A DNA stretch of 64,000 bases, taken from positions 186,001 through 250,000 of the forward strand of contig NW_006763144.1 of assembly GCF_000264905.1 (NCBI RefSeq), written 5' to 3'. The notes beneath the pieces are model-generated. The model was not told the DNA's origin, ran no database searches, and saw only the letters and a program-made list of their open reading frames with translations. This document shows positions 13,357 through 24,665 of the stretch, piece after piece; the stretch's first letter is position 1, and each line of letters opens with the position of its first letter. A program made the translations under genes and the position numbers. The stretch comes from Stereum hirsutum FP-91666 SS1 (taxonomy: Eukaryota > Basidiomycota > Agaricomycetes > Russulales > Stereaceae).

Positions 13357-15606
13357 ATGTCGATGTTCAATCGACAGGTGACGGCGGCGGCACATACGCT
13401 TACGGTTTCTTCGAGTCTGACCTCTTCCTGGACCGAACGGACTTGTCTCGAGTATTGTCTCTCTATTCTTTCTTCGTCTTCTTCTTCGCAACAGAACTCG
13501 AACCAATACCGGAATCAGCAACAGCAACAGCAGCGATCATCTCGCAGCAGCTCGCAGTCGCACAGGACCAGGTCGTGTGGACGTTACGGCGGCGTTCTTG
13601 GCGGCAGTAGTAGTATTGCCAGTAGGGAAAACACGAGCAGGAGCATCCCCAGTCCGAGTCCGAATTCGAGACGTGGCTATAGGCTCGCTAGGCCCAGTAG
13701 GAACCCAATAAGAACTTACACGTATTCTACCGCTGGCGATACTGCTGTTCGGTTTCACACCCATTCAAGCGCACTCCGTTCTTTCGCATCACCCTCACGG
13801 TCTCGGTCATCATCATCATCATCGCAGCTGTCCTCTTTCCCGTCGTCGTCCACGTATTCCACGTCGACACATCAGATTCATTCATATTCATATCCTTATA
13901 CGCATTCGACAGTATCTTTGGTTTCACCAGGACCACCAATACCATTTTCGCCACTACTCCGGTCGCGAGCACGAGGCAGGATGAGTACCGGACAACAAGT
14001 CATCACGAGGCGGACATATTCGACAAAACCGCCAGGAAAGGAAAAGGAAAAGGAGAATGGTAATGGTAATGGCATTGACATTGGCAACGGGAAGGAGGGA
14101 AACGGAGTCTCGAATGGCCATCATCATGATGAACCTCATACGCATGAACACGAACACGAACACGACCATGGCCACTCGCATTCGCATGGTCTCTTCGGTC
14201 ATTCGCACGGCGAAGACGAGGCGCACGGTGGAGATGTCGTAGAAGCTCTGCAGAAGGGTACAAGTGCGTGTCTCTCTTCTTCGCTCTCTGTTGCGTCGGA
14301 CGTGCGCTGAGATTTAGGTTATGGTATGGATGGGGCGCTGGGTACTAAGGCGATCCTGGAAGCAGAATCACGCTCATTGGGCTGGGTGTGAATGTTGTGT
14401 TGACGGGTACGAAGGGAATCGCTGGCTGGTACATGAACTCGGCGTCGTTGCTCGCAGATGCAGGTCATTCGCTGAGCGGTACGTTGTCCTACCTACCATT
14501 CTATGTACCACAACATGTACTAAGCCATACGTCTTTACCCACATAGACCTCATCGGCGACTTCGTCGTCCTCGCCTCCTGGAAGCTCTCCCGAAATCCAC
14601 CAAGCACCCGCTACCCCTACGGCTTCGCCAAATTCGAAACCATCGGCACCTGCGTCGTCTCCCTCCTCCTCGTCGGCGGCGCCCTCGGCATAGGCTTCCA
14701 CTCCATCTCTCTCCTCCTCGAAACACTCCAACACACCGTCCAGGCCGTTCCACCGGGTCCTCTTCAGACAGCCATCACGGGCGTCACATCCGCCGCGCAG
14801 AATATCACCGATCTTGCGGGGAATGTGATCGACGGGCATGGGCATGAGCACGGACACGGACATGGACATGGGGTGTTGGATCCGAATGCGGCGTGGTTCG
14901 CGGCGGCGAGTGTGCTGGGGAAGGAGTGGATGTTTAGGGCCACGAAGAAGGTCGCGGATCAGGAGAATAGTCCGGTTTTGCTCGCGAATGCGTATCATCA
15001 TCGGAGCGATGCGTATTCGAGCGTCGTGGCGTTGTTTGCGATTCTGGGGAGCAGTTGGTTCCCTTCGTTGCCGTTGGATCCGATTGGTGGTATGTGATAC
15101 ATTCGTGGTTTTCGTTCGGTGTTATGTTTGAGTCGCTGACGTTGACTTTGACTGTGGTGGTGTGGTGGGGTGGGTTTGCACGAGCAGGTCTTTTGGTGTC
15201 GATTGTTATCCTGCGGCAAGGCTTGGGGTTGTTCGCCGGTTCTTTCAACGAACTCACAGACGCGGGCGCATCCCCCGCGACGATGCGTACACTCTCCCGC
15301 GCCCTCGACGCCTACGTCGTCCAACAATCCCTCCCATCACCCACCTCCCCCTCATCAACATCAACCTCCTCACCATCACCCGACCATCCCCATCCATACC
15401 TTCGCCCCCTCCCAACCCTCAAAATCCACACCGTCCGCGCGAAACGCTCCGGCTCGCAACTCTTCGTTGATCTCGTCGCGGACGTGCCTGGCGATCTGAG
15501 CGTGGAAGAGACGGCGGGATTGGAGAGGAGGATCGGGGAGGTGCTAAAGAGGGAGAAGAAGGAGATCGTGGAGGTTAGTGTGAGGTTTAGGCCGATTGGG
15601 ACGTAG
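13357..15606 (+). CDS. Cation diffusion facilitator (CDF) metal transporter, probably mitochondrial MMT-type
   Basis: Membrane metal/proton antiporter. Four exons (13357-14257, 14350-14478, 14547-15089, 15188-15606) give 663 residues. The first 230 or so are Ser/Gln/Arg-rich with almost no acidic residues until late, compatible with a long mitochondrial presequence. A His-rich loop (about 248-295, alternating H/E/D/G) precedes the membrane domain. Metal-site motifs are ADAGHSLSD (D337, H340, D344) and AYHHRSDAYSS. A second short GHGHEHGHGHGHG loop lies between membrane helices. A C-terminal cytosolic-type domain follows (TLKIHTVRAKRSGSQLFVDL). The family includes the yeast mitochondrial Mmt1/Mmt2 proteins; substrate (Fe, Mn or Zn) is not decided by sequence. 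The upstream extension to 13231 lacks an ATG, so 13357 is the start. Confidence 0.9.
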
Positions 15607-15837
15607 GCATGGGTGGAACAGGCGGTGCGATGTGGGTAGGGGGGATGGGGGGATGGGATGTGGATCATTGGGGTCTTGGGTTTGTTTCTTGTGGTTTTGG
15701 TTGTAAAGTTATTGTTTGGAATATTTTATGTTAAAGGCCTTTTACTCAGTTCACTTGTGTCTCCGCGCGAACGTTTATCTCCGCGGACCAGATTTGGTAA
15801 CTCGAGTTCGAGTTCGACCAATCCGGCGTTTCCTTTG

Positions 15838-16450
15838 TAGTGTTGCCACGGCTCGGCTCGGCTCAGCTTGGCTCGACTTGTAACGGCTTTTCCCACGCGA
15901 CGACTCGGCTCGGCTTGGCTGACGGTCTGAGCCGCGACTCAATTCAGCTCGTTGCCTAAGTGGGTTATGCATTCATACATGCATACTCGCCCTCATAGGA
16001 CATTTTGTAAGCCATGGAGTATGACTGTATGGGTCAATACTGTCCTACCGCTGTGTTTTTTGAGGGGATTGTCGAGTCAGATGCCACAAACAAAGAGTCG
16101 TTTGTTGCTCATAATAATGTGGCATAAATGTGGCGTGGTGGGGTCGCGCGTCGGAAAAAGCCGCCACCGATACACAGATATCCATATTTGGAGTGGTCTG
16201 TAACTGTTTGCTGTCAAACATGAAGGCGAAAGCCTCAAACACTCTACAAACTACGGCTTTGGAGGTTCTTCGATACATAGGCCCTACTTGCAAGACAAAT
16301 ATTTGCATATAATGTCGTTCTGCAAGTGCATAACGGCTTGAGCCGCTAGCCGCACAAAACCGTTGTAAGCCGTTGACGCGGCTCCGCTCGGCTTGCAAAC
16401 GGCTCGGCTCGAGCGACTAGCGGTTTCTGAGCCGAGCCGTGGCAACACTA
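15838..16450. mobile_element. hAT-type MITE, 613 bp, with 8-bp target-site duplication
   Basis: The two ends are perfect 22-base terminal inverted repeats beginning TAGTGTTGCCACGGCTCG. The left end is 15838-15859 and the right end 16429-16450. Identical 8-base direct repeats TTCCTTTG flank it exactly at 15830-15837 and 16451-16458. Eight-base duplications and a TAGnGTTG-type terminus are typical of the hAT superfamily. Subterminal GGCTCGGCT/GAGCCGAGCC copies cluster within about 110 bases of each end, as expected for transposase-binding repeats. The inside carries no transposase reading frame, so the element is non-autonomous. The perfect repeats and duplications suggest a recent insertion, a few hundred bases after the CDF gene. 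Confidence 0.93.
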
Positions 16451-16458
16451 TTCCTTTG

Positions 16459-17029
16459 TCGTCGGATCCTTTGCAATGTTCGCTTCCGAATAAGGCATTC
16501 CGAGACCAGTATAAGGAGCGCTTTGAACGGTCAACCGGGCAATTAATGCGTATACTTATGTCGGAGCTGTACGTATACTGTGGAATGGCGCCGCTTGTCT
16601 TTTTGGCTTTGACGTTCGTTCAGGCCGGGGTTGTGGTTTGTCGCTTTGAGGTCGGTAGTGTCTCCGAGCATGCTGGGGATGGTATTCCCGATTCCACAGG
16701 GCCTTTGACCTATCATATATCGTTCTCTGGGGCGCCGTGACATGTAGACGATCCATACGAGTGCACTGCGATGCCTATACAGTACTGTGCGGACCGATTG
16801 AAGTAGACCGTGCCAGTGTCGGTCTCATGGTTTCATTGCTCTCGAGTTCAACCAGACTCAAGCTTCGGCACAATCAGTGAGCCTGTGGTAAGATCTCGGG
16901 CTACAAGGGATTTCCACTTGGATTTGGGCTGCGGCGTAACGCCGTTTCTCTCCTGATACGTATTTCTACGAAACAACAGCCAAGAAACCTGCGCCAGATA
17001 CACAACTGAGAACTGGGTGGCTATCCGTA
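16459..17029. other. Intergenic, no gene seen
   Basis: Overlapping open frames on both strands at 16540-16756 are each under 70 codons and share the same bases. None looks like a protein family. No RNA gene or repeat was recognised beyond the edge of the MITE. Confidence 0.4.
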
Positions 17030-17581
17030 GCCGTCTAGAAGCGCTTCTTGGTGCGCAGAAGCATCAACACATGGGACCTCATTCAATAAAGACTCGAATT
17101 GAGCCTTCTTTCTGTGCATCTGGGCCTCCAGGATCTGCACAAACCCCTTACGGATAGTCATCGACTTGTGCTCAAGCTGTTCATCAGCGCGCAGGACCTA
17201 CGGATTCCGAGCAGTGTTTCAGAAAGAGCGCCGCAGTTATCTCGTACTTCAAGTGCTCAGGCTGCGCCTTGACATGTACGATGAGTCTCTCGCACAGACC
17301 TAGGATGGGCCGCATATGCAGCTCGAAAGACTCAAAGTGACTCGCCACGAGCAGCAGTCCGATAGCGGCGCGATCAGGAGGAAGACCCTCGGTTGATGAA
17401 GTTCGAATTATGGCAGCAATTTGGCGTTGTCGGCCTCCTGGCAGTGCTTCGACGCGGTCGTTCTAAGTTCTTGAGCTGCCCCTTGGTTCTATGTAGAAAA
17501 AGAAGTGCGCTGAAAAGCTGCTCACACAATTCCTCTAGTCTTTGGTACGCTTGGGTAAGGTCGTACAAGGACGAAGACATA
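17030..17581 (-). pseudogene. Decayed helical protein gene, unrecognised
   Basis: Reading the minus strand from an ATG at 17580, coding-like helical sequence appears in successive frames. The first frame reads MSSSLYDLTQAYQRLEELCE. The second reads EALPGGRQRQIAAIIR and later SHFESFELHMRPILGLCERL. The third reads VLRADEQLEHKSMTIRKGF. The changes of frame come at about 17455 and 17195 and do not coincide with good GT-AG introns, so this looks like a broken gene rather than a spliced one. The family is not recognised. It may be only a remnant of a larger gene. Confidence 0.4.
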
Positions 17582-18011
17582 GAAAGAGTTTCAAGAGAGT
17601 TTTGTGGCGTCTCGTCGCGGTGGTAGAATATTGAAACACCGCCAAGGGCGCAGCGAATAACCCCGGCCGGCTCATTCCGGGATGGACCTTATTGGGCCCG
17701 CATTCTTGCAGAGCTCTGCCAGCGGCAGCGAGTTGAGACCCATTCGAAACCATATAAGCCCCCATCATTCCAATCTCGATTCCGTCTGCATGACCCGAAA
17801 CAGTACGGGGTAATATTCGGTTTCCAGGTTCTTAGCCTATAAGGAATTTGAGGTACCTTCCATCATAGACGGGTTGACAAAGTTCTGCACCAGATATAGG
17901 TGAGTCCCGCGTTTAATGGCGTGCAGGTATATATACCCTGCGCTCGTTTAACAGGTATATGGGGAAACGTTACTGACGACTCGCCAACGTCCCCCTTGTT
18001 CGTTCGCAACG
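17582..18011. other. Upstream region of F-box gene, no gene seen
   Basis: No supported coding region. The sequence TATATATACC near 17929-17938, about 75 bases before the F-box start codon, could serve as a TATA element. Confidence 0.35.
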
Positions 18012-19564
18012 ATGCTGCAGTGGCTCCCCGGAAACGTCCAGGCACCGGATTTGCTGTCCGTCCTCCAACGGGTTTACGAATATAATCCGTATTCGCTGGT
18101 CATGAACGCTCTTGACGCCCCTGACGATCAATATGACAAAGTGGATGCCCTTGTGAGCTGCAATACTCTGGTTGGTGCGGTGTTAGAGGATAGTTCTACT
18201 AACCGACATACATTCTTCTGACACAGACGATTTCACTGGAGGAAGTGACCATCGAACCACTCACTAGTGATGTGGCGCAGAGGGTGCCTCCCGAACTTTG
18301 GTTGCGCATATTCGAGTTTGCTACATTCGTTCCCGGAATACTAGACGTCCATGTTTACGATCCCTTCGACTCGACTCGCGCCACCCTTCCGCTTTCAGAG
18401 TTTGACTGGGTCGAATTAGCTCGCTCGGTCGCGACGCGATGGTCCATCGTCCGCGTCTCGAAGTTGTGGCACTCCTTTGGGCTGCCGTTCTTATACGAGG
18501 TAATTGCTCTACACGGCCACGAAGACAGAGTGCTTCATCTACACGAGGCCCTTGTTAATTCCATCGAACGAGGTGACGAACGCCCGTTGGGATCCCTCGT
18601 GCGCCACATCGTTCTTGGTGGGCCCGTATCAGACCAATGCTTCGGAAGCCTACGAAACTGCGACCTGATTCCGAGCATCATGGGCCATACCAGCAACCTC
18701 GATATCCTGTCGATTCATCATCAATCTCGAATAGACTCACTCTTACCTTCATCTCTCCCTACGATCCTCTCCTCCACGACCATCCCTCTCTCCTTGAAGA
18801 AGATCTACATCCATGCAGATATGTACCCCTATCTCGCCAAAGGATTCTCTCTCCCTCCGAGCCTTCACACCTTCGTCACCGGAGTGCACGAGCGCGCAAG
18901 CCAAGGCCTATGTCCCGTCGACCTCCTCACACTTCCGAACCTTTCCTTCCTCGCCGTCGGTCCATCTGCCTGTGCGGAGCACCAGCTCCTGTCCAACAGA
19001 ATCCACGCCGACGATACTCTGGTCGCCCGCCCAGCTCTCACCCAAGCTCTCTTCGTTGGCCACGCGATCACTATGGCTCATTTCCTCAGCGTTCAGGGCG
19101 AATATCTTACTACTGTCCATCTCGACGTCCGGGTCATGTACTCCATGGAACTAGAGCGCAGCATGGACCTCCTCGCAGACCATTGCCCTCATCTCACGCA
19201 TCTCATCGTCTCGCACCTCGCGTATGACAGGCGAGGAATGCCGCCTTGTCTCGATCTTCCGCCTACGATTTCACATCTGGGACTGGAGGGGTACTTTCCG
19301 TCGTCAGACGATGGGGTCTTGGAGAGTCCGAGGACAAGAACGAGGGCGAGGAATCAGGCGTCGGAGAAATTGTTTATGTGTCTGGGGAAGTCGATGATGC
19401 AGGTTCCGGGCTTGAAGGTCGTGCGGTTCTTCGATGATATGGGTCCGGAGAGGTTGAAGGAGATGGTGGAGATGGGAGGCGGGGTGGCCGAGCTTTGGGG
19501 AGAGGGGAGAACGTTCAGGGTTGAAGATAAGGAGGGAAATGAAATGTCGATATATGCTATTTAG
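18012..19564 (+). CDS. F-box-like protein, family shared with the gene at 46261
   Basis: Two exons (18012-18170, 18227-19564) give 498 residues. The F-box-like helix VPPELWLRIFEFATFVPGI begins about 20 residues into exon 2. A long leucine-rich C-terminal half of LRR-like repeats follows (PSLHTFVTGV, LPNLSFLAVG, CPHLTHLIVSHL). F-box proteins of this kind present substrates to SCF ubiquitin ligases through Skp1. The gene at 46261 is clearly a relative: it keeps LPNLSFL/ASNLSFV, HFLSVQGEYL/HFVAVQGRHL and ADHCPHLTHLI/EEHCPHLEHLI in the same order. The first exon (53 residues) is supported by an open frame and a clean in-phase intron but has no recognised motif. Starting at a codon in exon 2 is an alternative. 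Confidence 0.8.
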
Positions 19565-21430
19565 ATCCGCGAATGTCGTTGCTTTTGATGTGAGTGATGG
19601 GCAGCCTTATTCGTTCATGTTGTTTTGCTGACGCTTGGTGTCATAGTCGAATCACTGTGATAATGGACTACTCTCAATTTGTACCATACTGTGAGTTTTT
19701 CTCCCGTTAGCCCTCTCCTTGAAGAAATGACCCGCTGACTTCCCATTGACCGATCACAGTCTGCCGTTTCAAAATAATCACGACACGTTTTCTGACTGCT
19801 TGGTGCGAGAATGCCTCCCTCAACGTCTCCCCGATGGTAGCTCCCTCGTCGGCTTCGTCATATCACTCGCCACCACTGGTGGTGACTTCTCTATACTTAT
19901 AAACATCGGAACATCTCGAGAACGCCAGCAATATCTCCATGCCTTACGGACTCCTCCCCGATAGTCCTTGGAGTTACCACCCCAGCCCAACCCTATCGTC
20001 GTGACTATTGCATCTACGCACAAATTAGTTATCTATCGAGCTCGAAATACCGCTCCCGGAACTGTGGTATTGTCGGTAAGCAGTGTACTCTTTTTGTCTT
20101 ATCTTGTGGCTTACTCTAGCCCGCCCAGAAATACTTTCATTCGTCAGGCTCTTCAAACCAAAATCGACTGCGAGAGTCTCGACATTCCCAGTCTATTCCA
20201 ATTCTTCGTTGCTTTATTCGGAGAATAGATCAGTCGCCGCAGACTCGAAATTGGAACGACCACCGGGGCATCACCTCAATGCTCTCTTGGTCATTAGAGC
20301 CGCTAACCATGAATATAGTCCATGTCTCAGATTGTAATAAACCGATCAACACTGTCGTAACGCGACGGCAGCCGAACATTGTACTCGCGTCCGCGAAGCG
20401 CTTTCGGAATCGTGTAACTCGCACGACGGGCGAGGGACGGTATTATTATGGGTCGGGATGGACGTTTCTCCGACCAGTATAAGTTGCTGCGGAGGTATGC
20501 GAAAGAAAATGATCAGAGAAGGGGTAGGCCAGTTTCGGACCACCTTGACCTGCTGAATGTCCGCCGCGAGAAGCTCTGCCTCCGATTGGGTCTGATGTTG
20601 TACATCGGTGAGCTGCTCTCATTTTTTACATAACTATGTTGTGTACGGTCTGACCTTGTTCTCCTCGAGGATATGGCCTACGATCATCAGCGAATTTTTC
20701 TACTTCAGGTGTACAAAGGGTGCTGGTTTCTCTGTTCTTCAAGCAGGGGTTAAGGGAGTTGTGAGAGATCCAGTCGATCATTCAGTGAGATTTTGATCCA
20801 TTCATGAAGGTGAAACGATGTATGTCCAGCTCGCTGTCTCATTTTCCACTTTTCATGCCGATACGTCTTGCTGAAAGAACCAATCACAGGTATCTCGTAT
20901 TTTGTTTCCTAGCCATTGACCTCGTCTCTTGTGAGAGCAGCTCATGGATCTACGTGTGGTTTGTGTAGCAGAACATGTACGGAGATGATAGCGAGGCGCG
21001 ATATGTGAGTTCCAGTTTGGCTTTGAGCATGGTCCGCACAGCTGCGCTTGTGGCGAGATGCTGAAGCTCGGTGTTGTTGACTACTGTGATAGTTTTGGAT
21101 GCAGTGTATTGGTCGCTCGTGAAGACGCGATGCAAGATCCGAAGAGGACTGAGCTTATCGAAGTAAAACGATGTGCACACTGTTACAACGAGGCGCTTCC
21201 ACTCTATTCTTGTCGTACATACCTAGTGCCTATGCGGTCTATCTTGCTCAACATTCAGCTCTATCTTCAAATGAAACGGACCGATGTGGCGTCACCGACA
21301 GTCCTTTGGATAAGCACGACGTCGACCGGATGCTGCCCAGAGTTGTACTCGCTGCCTCAATCATAAATACGGCAATGAAACCCGCCGCTATGCATGCAAT
21401 TTGTCGCATTCCCATCTTACCTCTTCTAGA
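19565..21430. other. Gene-poor region, no supported gene
   Basis: About 1.9 kb of short overlapping frames on both strands. A two-exon frame from 19663, spliced at a GTGAGT donor near 19690, gives an unremarkable peptide of about 50 residues and was not called. No RNA gene, tandem repeat or transposon end was recognised. Confidence 0.35.
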
Positions 21431-22810
21431 ATGAACAGGTGCTGGAACTCTGTCATCCTCATAGCGGCCCTGTTGGGAGGTTTTTACAAACTTCACATAA
21501 AGGCACTGTTGCTGGGGCATGGCGTCATTGGGCGCGTTAGGAGCCCAGTCCCTAACGATAAATGTCACAAAGTTCCTGAACTCCAAGCCTGACGAAGTGA
21601 GTCTGTTCTACATCTGCAAGGTAGACTCGTACACTGATGAGGTTTATGCTTTAACAGAAATTGTTCTCCATCAGCCATCTAGGTTTCTCTATGCAGCGTG
21701 CTCAACCCCGTTGAAGCGTAACCTTTGGCTTCCTGCATTCGATTTCTTAAATGAAGAAGACGACTATATCGCCATGTATGACATCTCCTCCTCCACAGTC
21801 TCACGTCTCAGCCTGGTCGGCTTCGATGATCCTCGGGGTCTTTTCGTTCACGGATTTGACGTTGTTTCGTCCTCCTCGGATCCCATTTAGCTGTTCGTCT
21901 ATGCCATCAACCATCGACCACCTATCGACGATGATCCCGCCAAGGTTGGACCAGACTCTGTGATTGAGATCTTTACGACGACGGTCGGAGGGGACATCCT
22001 GAGTCACCTTGCGACAGTGCGGCATCCAGTTCTCGAGACACCGAACGATGTACTACCGGCCTTCCCGATGGTCAGAGCTTCTACTTTACCAATGCACATG
22101 GATGTAAGACTGGACTTGTGAGTGCCGATGACTTCGCGTCGGATGACATTGCACCATTGATTCCACAAATATAGGCTCGCAAACTAGAGGTCCTCGGAGT
22201 GTCCAGGAGTTCCGTCGGTTTCTGTCACGTCGGCTATGGGTGCAAGTGTGCTCTGTCTGGCCTCCCTGGGAGCAACGAAATCGTGTGATCGCATAACGAC
22301 ATGCTCTACGTTACTAGCACGATGAACAGAATTGCACGCACTCGAAAGGCTGCCTGATAAAACGCTCAAAGTTGTGAATCTCATCGCCACGGGTGAGCAT
22401 GGTCCATTGTTGTTCTATCCTCTTTCATTCTGAGTCTAGAGAAGTCCGTGCTAGATCGCGTACTGGACAACATTTCGGTTGACGAAGATGGCTCGCTTTG
22501 GATAGCTGGTATTGTCGATACTCTTGCTATGGTAAAGCACTTTACGAATCCTGGGCATCCCCAAGCGCCCTCATCTGCACTCCGAGTGACAGTGCTCGGA
22601 TCCGACAGCACAGTGCCGTAGAAGTCATACAAGGTCGAGAAGGTAAGTGAGGTATCTAAAGCCTTGCCTGCTCGCAGAAGCTTATGTGAACCTGGTAGAT
22701 GTTCGAGGACGATGGCTTTCTTGCGCCAGGTATTACATCTGTGGCCTATGACAGCAGGAGGGGTCTGATGTACATGCACGGTGCGTTGGTGTCCCCTTCA
22801 TCATGGTCGC
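21431..22810 (+). pseudogene. Paraoxonase/arylesterase-like pseudogene
   Basis: Fragments of one protein lie in order along the strand. First is an N-terminal membrane anchor ending in KVPELQA. Next come EIVLHQPSRFLYAACS, DDPRGLFVHGFDVV and ELFVYAINHRPP-like sequence, then DGQSFYFTNAHG and GFCHVGYGCK-type sequence, then NISVDEDGSLWIAGI and YDSRRGLMYMHG. This is the six-bladed beta-propeller of the serum paraoxonase/arylesterase family, usually a calcium-dependent lactonase. The copy is dead in several places: a TGA at 21590 close to the expected first donor, a TAG at 21889 where the family usually has Glu, a frame change near 22055, and another TAG near 22619. Introns remain recognisable between the pieces. 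Confidence 0.8.
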
Positions 22811-22899
22811 ATCTGTCAGCTTTGAGATGGGCTCTGAGTGCTGTGATGTTTACAGCTCTAATGACTAGACTATATACCAGTGTCTACACCGGAAACCAT

Positions 22900-23001
22900 G
22901 CTTTCGTGGCTCAGTTGGTTAGAGCGCCGGTCTCATACAAGTATGAGTAATCAACTGATTACGTAATCCGGAGATCACCAGTTCAACCCTGGTCGAGAGC
23001 A
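22900..23001 (+). tRNA. tRNA-Met(CAT): tRNA-Met (CAT), elongator type, with 28-nt intron
   Basis: A full cloverleaf folds by eye. The acceptor GCTTTCG pairs with CGAGAGC (one T-G wobble). The D stem is GCTC/GAGC around AGTTGGTTA. The anticodon loop is CTCATAA after removing an intron that starts after position 37 (22943-22970). The T arm is ACCAG-TTCAACC-CTGGT, and the discriminator is A. The mature length is 74. The U31-U39 mismatch next to the loop is also seen in yeast elongator tRNA-Met. A T5 run follows at 23005. Confidence 0.93.
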
Positions 23002-23004
23002 CTG

Positions 23005-23009
23005 TTTTT
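23005..23009 (+). terminator. RNA polymerase III terminator of tRNA-Met
   Basis: A run of five T begins four bases after the discriminator base, the standard polymerase III stop. Confidence 0.8.
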
Positions 23010-23089
23010 GCTCCTTTGACCCCAGGCAAACAAGCAGGAAGAGGGGAGAGCTACACGGGGAAACAGAGAAAGGAGGAAAGCTTGAGTGA

Positions 23090-23500
23090 AACATGCGGCA
23101 ATGGCCGCGCAGCGCCACAATCAGCTGGGCCAAGTAAGTCAGGATCAACAGTTCAATCCTGAGTGAGGGCACTTTTTGCCCGATTATTCGGGAAACAGGA
23201 AGAAGAAGGAGCTACATGAGGGAGAAGGATGTGCTACTACTACTGAGCACACAGATGCACTGATGGTCTATGGAAGAAGGATCCCTTCTGACGACCTTCG
23301 ATTTGGCGCAACAGCAAGCACAAGCAGAATGACCCAGAACAATGGCAAGGTTGCAAGGCAGACACAATAGTGACAATACTCGACACAGTGGCGGGCTGGA
23401 GAGGTATGACCGCACAGTGCCACAACCGACTGAGCCATGTAACGTGTCAGTCAAGAGGTGGCACCAGCTTGACGGCACGGCGCAACGACCAGCTGCGCCA
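23090..23500. repeat. Degenerate tRNA-like repeat units next to tRNA-Met
   Basis: A copy of the tRNA T-arm and tail recurs at about 23142-23175 (GATCAACAGTTCAATCCTGA, then GGGCACTTTTT). A following GGAAACAGGAAGAAGAAGGA stretch resembles the sequence just after the tRNA at 23030-23050. A second recurring module, CGCnCAGnGCCACAAnC followed by GCCAnGTAA, occurs at 23107-23135 and 23410-23440. Its reverse complement resembles a polymerase III A box (TGGCTCAGTCGG). The pattern looks like duplicated debris of a tRNA gene or a tRNA-derived SINE. No functional tRNA folds. Confidence 0.55.
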
Positions 23501-23938
23501 TGAGTTGCGAACATTGATTCGATTCTGGGTGCGGGCAATTTCATGGTACGGAAGGTAAGGTAAGGAAAGTATATCGCCGGGATGACTGCATCTAGGTCCC
23601 TCGACATGATATTGGAGTTTTTTTGAGGGTACCTGGTATCATATTTAAGTTCTCACTGTTGGCTCAGTGTGATAAACTCTCGAAAACTTTGTTGTCCGAG
23701 ACGCTTTCGGTGTGTACAATCATTTATTTCGAATTCTTTTTTTTTTATTTTTTATTTTTAAATCGATTGTATTGGTATAGCGCCGACGCGGGTCAGGGGC
23801 GCTGGGTGTGTACGGTACTAGTCAACTAACTAAGTATGTAAAGTTGGTAAATACTGTAGATCTCTATGAAAAGAGTGAGGAAGGATTTATTTCGAATTCG
23901 GCCACTGGAAACACAAGCCTACCAAACCGGCACACATT
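23501..23938. other. Intergenic, A/T-rich
   Basis: No gene. Contains a T/A-rich run at 23729-23761. Nothing else recognised. Confidence 0.35.
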
Positions 23939-24610
23939 CTAGTAGCCTGAGCTCATTCTCTTCCACACTCCCGGACCATCCAGTACGAACTCTCTCATGC
24001 GCTCGAGCTGATGATCTACTAATTTTCCCTTCCATTCCTCCAAACCGTTCTTGAGCTTCTCCTTGTCCGAATCCTCCTCAATTACGATGATTAATTCGCT
24101 CTTGGCATTCGGAACGTCATTGTTTTTCCCGGATAAGATTCGATATTTGCGTCCGTCAACTTGAGAACCGATAAACATCTCCATTAAGAGACGGCCTTCG
24201 GTGGACTTTACATTGTCGTTAGTGCACATCCTCGTTAGCTTCGTGCGACTGATGGCGAAACCCTTCAGGTAGGAAGGTGAAGAAATTGCCGTTACTATCT
24301 ATAATGGATGTGGTCAGACATTTGGGAATCTTTATTGACGTAACCTGGAGGAACCTGGAGGACGTTGTCGGGAGCAAGTCTGAATAAAGGCATCAATAAT
24401 TTGGCCAATATGGGGTATACTAGTAAGTAGACAATGTAGTAACTCACATAGGGTATACTGACTCAAAACTTCAAGAAGTTCGATACTGCTCGAAGACAAC
24501 GAAGACTTGCCATTCACCAGGCCAACATTGTGTGTGCAACTTAAACAGGCAACAGTAGGGTTCGATTTTGTGCTCGCCGCGACACAACCGAGGAGGTGGC
24601 GGTGGCCCAT
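23939..24610 (-). CDS. Hypothetical protein, three-exon model
   Basis: Minus-strand exons 24448-24610, 24345-24419 and 23939-24294 join in frame to 197 residues. The donors are GTGAGT and GTTACG; the acceptors are CTAG and GATAG. The second half has the composition of a real protein (RLLMEMFIGSQVDGRKYRIL, then KLKNGLEEWKGKLVDHQLER) and is lysine/glutamate-rich. No family was recognised. Weak points are the non-consensus second donor and the overlap of the first codons with tRNA-like repeat sequence. It could be a fragment of a former gene. Confidence 0.35.
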
Positions 24611-24665
24611 GATCTATTTCAAATCAGCCAGATCACCAGTTCGATCCTGCCTCCGAGCATGTCTG
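24555..24665. repeat. Third copy of the tRNA-like repeat
   Basis: CGCGACACAACCGAGGAGG, then GTGGCCCATGATC, then CAGATCACCAGTTCGATCCTG and CCGAGCATG. The order matches the modules near 23107 and 23410. The last part keeps the B-box form AGTTCGATCC of a tRNA T arm. Not foldable as a tRNA. Confidence 0.5.

Noticed and set aside
24555..24665. A second tRNA gene
   Set aside because: Only the T-arm region is tRNA-like. No acceptor or anticodon stem can be formed.
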